From Cytidiella melzeri (Eukaryota; Basidiomycota; Agaricomycetes; Polyporales; Irpicaceae), in contig JABYQR010000331.1 of assembly GCA_022592445.1 (NCBI GenBank), positions 1-48,003 of the forward strand: a stretch of DNA of 48,003 bases, written 5' to 3'. The notes below the pieces were generated by a model. It was not told where the DNA came from. It saw nothing but the letters and a program-made list of their open reading frames with translations, and searched no databases. Every line of letters starts with the position of its first letter. The stretch's first letter is position 1. Position numbers and translations under genes: made by a program. This document shows positions 40,998 to 48,003 of this stretch, in pieces.

Positions 40998-41119
40998 TGA
41001 ATAGCAATCAGATTGATGTGGGGTGTAGCCCAAACTGCTGCATTCAACTGGTTCTGACCGTCTTGGGCATTGTACAGAGACAGCTGTTTGTTAATTTGTG
41101 CGTACATTGAGAAGGCAGC
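40998..41119 (-). pseudogene. Old family A-type gag fragment, upstream part
   Basis: Minus-strand codons for FSMYAQINKQLSLYNAQDGQ and AVWATPHINLIAIHQ match element A gag just upstream of the part at 14708-15028; about 20 codons between them are deleted compared with element A. It is cut at 41119 by element C2. The two gag pieces, 26 kb apart, were contiguous before the LTR B and C1 insertions. Confidence 0.82.
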
Positions 41120-41391
41120 TGTTACGAACGGTCTTCACACCCTACTATTTTCCTGTACTTCTTCGATTACCTTGATAACCAGTTATCTTCTTTACAATTG
41201 CCTTGACGATCCAACTCGTCTTTCCTTCATCATTCCCTGATCCGCATCGCCTCCGTTCAACACGGACTATTATGTTACCAGTTGCCTTCTGATGTCCATT
41301 CAAATCTCGGACCTAACTCCGATTGGTTACCATTGCCTTGGTTCAACCCTCGGCCTTTCCATACCTCCGTCACCACTCCATCGGGTCCACC

Positions 41392-42013
41392 TATTACGAT
41401 CCGATCCGATCACGTGATCGGCACCGGACATCCGACATCCTTATCCTCGCACAGCCACATCCTCAACTCGTCACACGGTCCAACACCAATGTTTCTCCGA
41501 TTTACCTTGTGCTCGCTATCACCGGTTTCATCAGTTGTAGATATCCCTTTGTACTTTTTCTCCGAATTTCCTCCGACTCCGATTATTCGCCCGATCTAAT
41601 CCTCTCTTGTCTCGGACCATACACGCATGCCTTATCGGACTTACAACTTCTAGTACTATATAACCAGACTCAATTGTACAGTAGAAGTTCAAGTTCGAAT
41701 ATCGAATAAGATCCCCATCCTATTCCTACCTCTTCATTCGACTTCACTTGCTGAAGTCGTCTTACTCGTCGCTGCCCGACTTCTGTTCTGAAACTCTTCC
41801 TCCGACATCGTCTTCGCCGACCCCGAGTCTCCGAGGCCGAACCCTTGATCTTGCTAAGTCCAAATCCGAGTCACCGAGGATTCACGAGAGGCGCAACTTA
41901 CTTAGTTGAAGCTGATTGACTCTTACAGCTCCCCCTGTCGCCTACTCCGATCGCCGACCCGATTAGCAGCATCGGACTTTGCGACAACACCGATCCCATA
42001 TCAGTTCTTAACA
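41392..42013 (+). mobile_element. Solo LTR D (fourth LTR family), 622 bp
   Basis: The insert begins TATTACGATCCG (probably TGTTACG with G to A) and ends TCTTAACA, and has the perfect duplication CCACC (41387-41391 and 42014-42018). It contains GATCACGTGATC near 41409-41420 and CTATATAACC near 41656 as a TATA box, indicating plus orientation. It is richer in CpG than its neighbours (many TCCGA and CCGA motifs), so it may be young. No related internal region is in the window. Confidence 0.88.
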
Positions 42014-42260
42014 CCACCCCGTCTATCCCATGTTTCGGATCCAACTCCGTCTATCCCCTGTTTCGGGTTCAACCCCTTCTCTATTGATTCCTGCCTCATG
42101 TTTCACCTTTCTATTGTTCCTTGTTTCCGCACCTTGACGGTCTTTTCTCTCATTGGCTTTCCAGAGTAGTGGTTATTCTCTCTGTATTGTTCTTCCTTTC
42201 TGTTTCTCCAATTTGCTACCACTACCTCGGACTGGTCCAAAAGTAGTTAGGTCAACATGT

Positions 42261-42305
42261 ATAAATAGCCGCTAGACATGGGGGCTAGAACCTCAGTCTA
42301 TCCAC
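42261..42305 (+). promoter_or_regulatory. Core promoter and mRNA start of element C2
   Basis: TATAAATA at 42261-42268 is followed 28 bases later by AGTCTATCCA (42296-42305). These ten bases are exactly complementary to the primer-binding site at 42461-42470, which fixes the predicted start. Confidence 0.72.
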
Positions 42306-42460
42306 TTCGTATCAATATTCCTTCTATCAAACCATCATCTGTCTGCCACTGTGCTAGACAGCAACCGCGCGGCTTAGACCATCATCAGACCTTGAGTGTA
42401 GCTACACCAAGGGGTTCTGACCTGACAACTTGTCCCTTGACGATAGTCGGTCTTAACATT

Positions 42461-42470
42461 TGGATAGACT
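42461..42470 (+). promoter_or_regulatory. Self-primer binding site of element C2
   Basis: TGGATAGACT, two bases (TT) after the LTR end, is the reverse complement of AGTCTATCCA at the predicted mRNA start. It also begins with TGG, as a site for a tRNA 3' end would, so tRNA priming is not excluded by this site alone. The match in families A and B, which lack TGG, favours self-priming. In C1 the first part of the site is deleted. Confidence 0.78.
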
Positions 42471-42607
42471 CTTCTGGGTCTACCCCGCGCACCAAGAAGA
42501 ACAACTCGATTGGCAACGACTGCGGTCTTGCTGCAATCCCTTGTCATCCTTGCTAGCCTTACTCTGGATGGGAAGCAGCAATTAGATACATCAGACATCG
42601 GAAGCAT

Positions 42608-44527
42608 GTGACAGTGGGAGCTGAAACATCCCTCCCCTGCTACGGAAAGCCGCACCTTTTCTACAAGAAGAAACAAGATGTTTATCTTGACCAAGACAAC
42701 GAGTGGGAACATTGCACAGCTGACATTTGTCCCAACCGTGAACTAGCAAACCAAACAGTGACACCGCCACACCCAGACTTTGAAGTTGTGGACATTGCCC
42801 AAGTTGAACGACACTTGCAAGAAGCCAGAAGACGCGACAAGAGACGAGCAGAAGTACCATCTGCTAGTAACAAACCACCACTATTGTTAGAAGAACTCGC
42901 AGTAGCACCAAAGCCAACAATGAGTACCCCTCAAGAAGCAATACAACCCGAAGGTACTGGGCAAACAGCAGGTACCCAAGCACCAGGGACTGAAAGAGAA
43001 CAAAGGCCATTTACACCATTCACTACTCCTGACGACAACAACTCTTCAGCCCCAGATCCACATCGACCCATCTTTCGACCCTATGATAGGGAAGGTCATG
43101 AGAAGAGGAGACAATCAGACCCTTTCGACCCCGAGTACCCCTTTGACAGGTATTCCGACGCCCCAACCAATGACCGAGCACCACCTGAAAGTGAGTGGGA
43201 AAAGCTCAAACTCCGTGATCCCCAAGACTTTGATGGCAGGGCCGAGAAGTTTGACGAATGGTGGACCAACATGTTGATGTACATCAAGATGCAGCCCAAG
43301 CGATTTGCTCTAGCCATACACAAGATTGTTTGCGTACTCAGCTACATGAATGGAGGAACGGCTGGACCATGGGCTATGTTGAAGAAGAAACAATACCTGA
43401 TGGAAGATTTCCCACACTGGAGAGAATTCTGCGATGAAGTGTTGATGTTCTTCCAGGACAAAGGACTCAGAGAACGAGCATTGGCCAAGCTTGAAAGGGC
43501 AAATCAAGGCTCGAGAACAGTCCAGGAATACAACAATGATTTTTCCGTATTGCTGGGACAATACGGCGAGAACCGAGACGAGACAGCGGTAATGGCTTGG
43601 TACAAGCGCGGACTCAAGTGGAGCCTCCTTAACGCCCTTCATAATCTACACCATCAACCGGAGAACCTCGGAGAGATGATGATAGAAGCGCTCCTGCTAG
43701 AAACAAACCGACACCTCCTGACGCTCGATCTGGCTGCTCATAATGGCCGTGGCAAGAGTGAGGGGGGAAGTCAGTCTACTCGAACCCCCTACTCCAACAA
43801 CAACCAAGCCACCGCAAGAGTTATGAATGCAGCAGATCGTGAGCGTCACTTCAGAGACAACCTGTGCTTCAGGTGCCATCAGCCTGGTCACAAAGCTGAC
43901 GATCTCTCCTTCCATCCCGACTATAGGCCAAACCCACGCACGCGACCTCAAGCGCAAAACCCGCCGCCTGCACTCCGAGCTGCAACGATGGTTGAAGGAG
44001 AAAGATCAGGCGCCAGCACTTTGGAAGCGAGAGGGGAGGAGGTTGGTCAGGAGGACACCGCAGGAGTTATACGTCGCACGCGTGGCAGCGTGGCGGGCGA
44101 TTCAGGCGAGATGGTTAGAGCTCTCAAAGAGTTACATCGTCGACACGATGGAGGGGGGACCCTGCAAGTTCTGGGGTCCGGCCGAGCACAGGAACGGGGT
44201 CTTTATGACCAATCAGGAGGCGGAATGCATGAGGGAATGGAGAACCATGGCCTTCGCAGGCCCGGATATGATAGATTGGGCCAACAACTCGTACTGGATA
44301 AGTTGGGCAGCGCACAAACGGGAGGATCTGGGGGTGACGCAGGAGGAAGTGGAGAGGTGGCTCAACTTAGAGTGGGTAGGGCCGCCCCTCTTCCGGGTCC
44401 AAGAATGGCAGGACGGAATACCGAAACTCGGCCGAATTTGGAAATGGTCTATAGGGCTGTAGCGGGACTACCGGTTGAAGAGAGAGGCCTGTTTTTAGAC
44501 AAACTTGAAGAAAAAGAGGGTTTTTAG
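42608..44527 (+). CDS. Gag of element C2, 639 codons
   Basis: Open from 42608 to TAG at 44525-44527. The start codon is GTG here and ATG in C1 (16080), so the copy has probably lost its initiator by A to G. Domains: N-terminal segment with CYGKPHLFYKKKQDVYL; charged linker; capsid-like region about residues 195-380 (DFDGRAEKFDEWWTNMLMY, TVQEYNNDFSVLLGQYG); zinc region near residue 417, CFRCHQPGHKADDL, which has C-x2-C-x4-H but leucine at the last cysteine position; then a low-complexity part that overlaps another frame (43827-44462); and a conserved end (MVYRAVAGLPVEERG). It ends GAG GGT TTT TAG, giving a -1 slip into pol. Builds the particle shell and binds RNA. Confidence 0.87.
   Translation: MTVGAETSLPCYGKPHLFYKKKQDVYLDQDNEWEHCTADICPNRELANQTVTPPHPDFEVVDIAQVERHLQEARRRDKRRAEVPSASNKPPLLLEELAVAPKPTMSTPQEAIQPEGTGQTAGTQAPGTEREQRPFTPFTTPDDNNSSAPDPHRPIFRPYDREGHEKRRQSDPFDPEYPFDRYSDAPTNDRAPPESEWEKLKLRDPQDFDGRAEKFDEWWTNMLMYIKMQPKRFALAIHKIVCVLSYMNGGTAGPWAMLKKKQYLMEDFPHWREFCDEVLMFFQDKGLRERALAKLERANQGSRTVQEYNNDFSVLLGQYGENRDETAVMAWYKRGLKWSLLNALHNLHHQPENLGEMMIEALLLETNRHLLTLDLAAHNGRGKSEGGSQSTRTPYSNNNQATARVMNAADRERHFRDNLCFRCHQPGHKADDLSFHPDYRPNPRTRPQAQNPPPALRAATMVEGERSGASTLEARGEEVGQEDTAGVIRRTRGSVAGDSGEMVRALKELHRRHDGGGTLQVLGSGRAQERGLYDQSGGGMHEGMENHGLRRPGYDRLGQQLVLDKLGSAQTGGSGGDAGGSGEVAQLRVGRAAPLPGPRMAGRNTETRPNLEMVYRAVAGLPVEERGLFLDKLEEKEGF
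43827..44462 (+). CDS. Open frame overlapping C2 gag in the +1 frame, 211 residues, conserved with C1
   Basis: The frame begins near the zinc knuckle and ends at TAG 44460-44462, just before the conserved gag end. From about residue 35 it looks like a true protein: tryptophan-rich and amphipathic, with RRLHSELQRWLKEKD, EAECMREWRTMAF, PDMIDWANNSYWISW and WLNLEWVGPPLFRVQEW. In C1 the same frame is open for 624 bp although C1 gag is broken. Between the copies, changes across about 17330-17700 of C1 fall about twice as often on third positions of this frame as on first or second by eye count. After its stop, third-position bias returns to the gag frame. No family recognised. It could be translated by internal initiation or +1 frameshifting, or be the real C-terminal half of an alternative Gag. 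Confidence 0.55.
   Translation: MQQIVSVTSETTCASGAISLVTKLTISPSIPTIGQTHARDLKRKTRRLHSELQRWLKEKDQAPALWKREGRRLVRRTPQELYVARVAAWRAIQARWLELSKSYIVDTMEGGPCKFWGPAEHRNGVFMTNQEAECMREWRTMAFAGPDMIDWANNSYWISWAAHKREDLGVTQEEVERWLNLEWVGPPLFRVQEWQDGIPKLGRIWKWSIGL
44518..44527 (+). promoter_or_regulatory. Gag-pol -1 frameshift site of C2
   Basis: GGGTTTTTAG: in the gag frame GGT TTT TAG. The heptamer G GGT TTT fits the X XXY YYZ rule, and the tRNA on TTT can also re-pair perfectly one base back at the stop. The pol frame is open from here through the protease. The equivalent C1 sequence, GGT TGT TAG, cannot slip. Confidence 0.7.
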
Positions 44528-45790
44528 TTTATCCTACACCCTCGACGTGTGTTAGGATCAAGGCGAACCGTGTAACGGCTAGTGACCTTTCAATATCATT
44601 TGCTGGCAAGATCACACACAATCGCGAAATCGTTGAAGTTCAAGTCTTGGTTGATAGTGGTGCGACGCATTGCTTCATCCATGAAAAAGTCCTCAATCGT
44701 AACAAGTGGGAGGCAAACCCGTTACCAAAGCCGTTTGGAGTCCAGAACGTTGACGGTACCATCAACGTGGCAGGACGAATTACTCATGGCATATACTTGC
44801 CATTAGTAGTGGGACAAAGAGTCCACTATGAACTGTTTTACGTGACCAACCTTGGTCGAGACGACATCATCCTAGGAATGACTTGGTTGAAGAAACACAA
44901 TCCCTCAATAGACTGGAAGACCAAATGCATACAATTCAAAGATGGCAATAAGGTCCATTGTGAAGATCCCCTCACAATCAAGATCATTCAAGCAATCAAG
45001 CGGATGCAGCCGCCGGATAAACAGTTCACAACAGCCGACAAACCCGCATCAAATTTGTTGACAAAGAAACGTTCATTCATGGTAGAAGAAGTCGAAAAAG
45101 TTCCGAACTACGTCGGAGAGAAGCTTCCTTCAGACGCCGTCCACATCATGGAACCAATAGTCCAACCCCAAGAAGGAATTGTAGAGGTTCATAGTCCTGC
45201 CACAATGCATAAGGAAGTGCATGCAGATACGACACCAACTGCAGACTATATTACACCTTCAAAGATCTCGGTCACTCCAGAATGGGTAGCCAAACAGGAA
45301 GAGTTGCTCTATTGGGCTAAGGACTACCTATGGCACAAAGAGACCATTGAAGAAGCAATAGCGGGAGGCAAAGATCTCATCTACATCCGGGTCAAACACA
45401 ACGTGTCTCAACAAGTGGCCGAAGCGCAGCACAAGGAGAAAACCGAACAAACTATTGAAGACATCGTACCGGCTGAATTCTTGGGATTCCAATTTGTGTT
45501 TGAGAAGCACGCATCAGAACAACTACCAGAACGAAAGAAATGGGATCAGGCGATAGACCTTGTACCGGGAGCAGAAATGAAGAACTGTAAAGTTTACCCG
45601 CTGTCACAACCGGAACAAGTCGAACTCAACAACTTCATTACGGAACACCTGCGGAAAGGATACATACGACCCTCGAAATCTCCAATGGCTTCTCCATTCT
45701 TCTTTGTCAAAAAGAAGGATGGCTCATTGCGACCAATACAAGACTACCGAATCCTGAACACCATGACAAAGAAGAACACATACCCACTAC

Positions 45791-46515
45791 TGTCACAGAT
45801 TTTCAATGTTTCTACAAGACTTGCCTTACCAGGCAACGGTATTATTGGGAATATTTAAGCGCTTGTCAAGCGCTTATCCAGCGCTTATCCGGCGTCTATT
45901 TAGGCGCTTATCCAGCGCTTATCTGGCGCTTATCAGGCGCCTATTCCGGCGCTTATTCTCAGTGCCTATCAATTGATGCGCTGATGCGCCTCCTGTCTCT
46001 GATGCGCTGATGCGCTCCTTTCCTTATCTGTGTATCACATGATAGAACTCTCTGGAACCTTGTGGAACTTGCTGGAACTATGATGTCATAGCATAGAACA
46101 TTCCATTAGATGATGTCATAGTTCATAGAACCTTCTGGAAAAGTCTAGCCTTGTCTTAGAACAAGCTAGAACAAGTCTAGCCTTGGAGCTGGGTCATGGG
46201 GTCAGGTCATGGGAACAATTGCTATTGGTTGATTATTGAAGTGGCACCACTAGGGCATAGGGCATGCTTAGTAAGGTAGATTACTTCGCTTACTCATGTA
46301 GGTATTAGGGGTCTTAGGGTAGTACCTGGGGTCCTCCCCTTCATGTATATATAGAGGCACTCCTGAGGGCATATCCCCTCAGTCTTATCCACTCTGTTGA
46401 TAAAGGACTACCTTGTACTCTCCAGTACTTCGCTCACCACACCTCTTATACTCTATCTCACTATCTCCCCTTCAAGTTTAACAACTATCTGGTGAGTGTA
46501 ACCTTAACTGTTACA
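45791..46515 (+). mobile_element. Solo LTR E (fifth LTR family), 725 bp
   Basis: It begins TGTCACAGATTTTC and ends TTAACTGTTACA, with the perfect duplication ACTAC (45786-45790 and 46516-46520); C1 shows the empty site. It has a TATA box GTATATATAG near 46345-46354 and, about 30 bp on, CTCAGTCTTATCCAC (46378-46392), which resembles the family C start AGTCTATCCA. A GCGCTTATC minisatellite lies near its 5' end. No internal region is in the window. Confidence 0.92.
45858..45956. repeat. GCGCTTATC minisatellite in LTR E
   Basis: About nine copies of a 10-13 bp unit around GCGCTTATC with CC/GG spacers (for example AGCGCTTATCC, GGCGCTTATC). Each contains AGCGCT or GGCGCC-like palindromes, so the block could bind a dimeric factor or be a mere slippage product. 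It is in the U3 part, upstream of the TATA box. Confidence 0.8.
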
Positions 46516-47456
46516 ACTACCGCTGATTCCGGAACTTATTGACAAACTCAAAGGGCAAAGATCTTCACCAAACTGGATGTACAATGGGGATACAACAATG
46601 TACGCATTAAAGAGGGTGATGAGTGGAAGGCAGCATTCAAGACCAACCTCGGCCTGTTTGAGCCGACAGTCATGTCCTTTGGACTTACCAACTCACCAGC
46701 AACGTTCCAATCCATGATGAACGAGATCTTTGCAGATCTTATTGACACAGGGCACGTAGTAGTTTACATGGACGACATCCTCATCTTTACCGAAGACCGG
46801 CCAACACACGACATCCTCATCAAACAGGTGTTACAACGGCTGAAAGACAACGACCTGTTCCTGAAACTGGAGAAATGCATGTTCCGACAATCACGCATCG
46901 AATACCTTGGGCTCATTGTGTCTTACAACAACCTAGAGATGGACCCGGGTAAAGTCTCCGCGGTGGCCGATTGGCCAATACCCCGTAAAGTCAAAGAAGT
47001 CCAATCATTCCTTGGATTTGCCAACTTCTATCAACGGTTTATCCCAAACTTTTCCGACATCGCGCAACCGTTGTACCACCTAACCAAGAAAACAACTGTA
47101 TGGGACTGGACGGTGGCCTGTCAAACTGCCTTTGACGAATTGAAGAGAGTCTTCTGCAGTGCACCACTACTCAAGATGCCAGATGCAGGCAAACCATTCC
47201 GAGTGGAAACCGACGCATCTAGTTATGCAACAGGGGCGGTGCTATCCCAACAGGATGAAACAGGACATTGGCACCCCTGCGCGTATCTTTCTCAGTCGAT
47301 GACGGTAACTGAACGGAATTACGACATCTACAATAAGGAACTTCTTGCCATCATGCATGCATTAGAGGAGTGGCGCCACTATTTGGAAGGGGCAACTTAC
47401 AATTTCGACATCTACACTGACCATCAGAACCTCGCATATTTCAAAGAAGCACACAA

Positions 47457-48003
47457 TGACACGGAGACGGGGCTCAACGTGACAAACAGGGACACGAAGT
47501 GGAAAACAACGAGGAGGTGGTGGCAGGCGTAGAGCACAATGCTTTCACCAGCTATCAGACTTTGTTCAAGTTGCTAGCCCAGTAAAGACCAAGAGGTCGA
47601 GATGGGGGGGTAGGAGCGTACAGGCAGCAGTATATATAGACTTCAGGGACCTGCGCACAGACCATGTTGAGGGCAGGCTTTGCAAGAAGCCGTGTGAACG
47701 AAGAACAAAAGAACTACCTAAAGGAGAACAATAGCTATTGTCTAGACCTTGCCAAGAACTCTACTCGTGAGAGAATCTATCTAAAAGGAGACCAACTATT
47801 GTATTCCATTCCCACACCTGTGAGAACATCCTTCCATAAAGAGAACAATAAGGAAAGAACAAAAGGAGTCCATGTGGACGTCATTTATGACATCAAACCC
47901 TAGCTATGGGCTGAACCATGTGTCTGTAGCCATGTGGTCTTACTTAAGCTAAGTCACATGCCAGTGTGACGTAGTAGCAAGTAATGTGACCGTGTGGAGC
48001 GTC
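47457..48003 (-). mobile_element. LTR of family B, running off the window
   Basis: It begins TGACACGGAGACGGG at 47457 and follows the family B LTR (TATATATAGAC near 47630; AGGTCGAGAT near 47593-47602) to the end of the window. The flank before it is CACAA, the probable target duplication. Whether it is a solo LTR or the end of a complete element is not visible. Confidence 0.92.

Larger units (their letters stand above)
41120..42458 (+). mobile_element. 5' LTR of element C2, containing solo LTR D
   Basis: It runs from TGTTACGAACGG to GGTCTTAACA. Without LTR D (41392-42013) and one target duplication it is 712 bp, near the 684-685 bp of the C1 LTRs; about 25 bp around 42019-42045 look like a local duplication of the CCGTCTATCCC block. 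Confidence 0.93.
41120..47456 (+). mobile_element. Gypsy chromodomain-family element C2 (5' part), interrupted by LTRs D and E and cut by LTR B
   Basis: The second family C copy, same orientation as C1 and better preserved: LTR, primer site, gag, protease, RT and RNase H are present up to 47456, where an LTR B starts. Integrase, chromodomain and 3' LTR should lie beyond the window. Its target is the old gag relic (GCAGC before 41120). Confidence 0.92.
44524..47456 (+). pseudogene. Pol of element C2 (protease, RT, RNase H), interrupted by LTR E
   Basis: In the -1 frame after the slip site: protease with LVDSGATHCFIH intact (44641-44676), retroviral-type aspartic protease core NLGRDDIILGM; linker with ISVTPEWVAKQEELLYWAKD; RT start with SPMASPFFFVKKKDGSLRPI. 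At 45790 solo LTR E enters within the RT codons (KKNTYPLL). After 46521 RT resumes; one base is missing near 46554 compared with C1 (AAAGGGCAAAG against AAAGGAGCAAAG). YMDD (VVVYMDDILIF) and RNase H residues (ETDASSYATGA, LAIMHALEEW, YTDHQNLAYF) are intact. The frame is cut at 47456 by LTR B. The C1 copy shows what follows (integrase and chromodomain). Confidence 0.92.

Noticed and set aside
41392..42013. Self-priming in LTR D
   Set aside because: No internal region is present, so no primer site can be compared.
42461..42470. TGG-starting primer site of C2 as a tRNA site
   Set aside because: It is exactly complementary to the predicted mRNA start with the same spacing as in families A and B; tRNA priming is possible but less economical.

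Overview
The window looks like nuclear DNA of a filamentous basidiomycete fungus. Host-type genes have 50-62 bp introns with GT...AG ends, and most of the rest is LTR retrotransposons of the fungal chromodomain Ty3/gypsy type (Tf1/sushi-like), plus one Ty1/copia element. A Rhizoctonia/Ceratobasidium-like Agaricomycete would fit, but nothing here proves the species. There are no bacterial features, rRNA genes, convincing tRNAs or CRISPR arrays.

Layout. 1-2992: 3' end of a plus-strand gypsy element of family B, carrying an LTR A (itself split by a solo LTR B) and a Tc1/mariner-type MITE. 2993-5061: 5' half of a minus-strand copia element, which sits at the 5' side of a host gene. 5062-6403: that spliced host gene, also split by a solo LTR A. 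6404-14330: the only mainly non-retroelement stretch. It holds a small three-exon gene (8318-8836), a foldback-like inverted repeat made of about 140-bp tandem units (9350-12290), another degenerate tandem repeat, a single-exon small secreted protein gene (13235-13687) and an LTR-like sequence. 14708-41119: a nest of retroelements. An old gag relic was hit by a solo LTR B, that LTR by gypsy element C1 (15251-40483), and C1 by a complete element A (18180-26051), a complete element B (29594-37448) and a solo LTR A (37776-38469). 41120-48003: a second, better kept family C element (C2), carrying solo LTR D in its LTR, solo LTR E in its reverse transcriptase gene, and an LTR B that runs off the window.

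Almost every junction shows a 5-bp target-site duplication, so the order of events can be read directly. Families A, B and C share a layout: TATA box, then about 30 bp on a 10-nt mRNA start that is exactly complementary to a primer-binding site two bases inside the 5' LTR (Tf1-type self-priming); gag; a run of T at the gag stop with pol in the -1 frame; and an integrase ending in a chromodomain.

The most unusual content is: a conserved extra reading frame upstream of gag in families A and B; a conserved 208-211 codon frame overlapping gag in +1 in both family C copies; and a reading frame with three hydrophobic segments that starts in an ATGA overlap with the family C pol stop (env-like position, function unknown).
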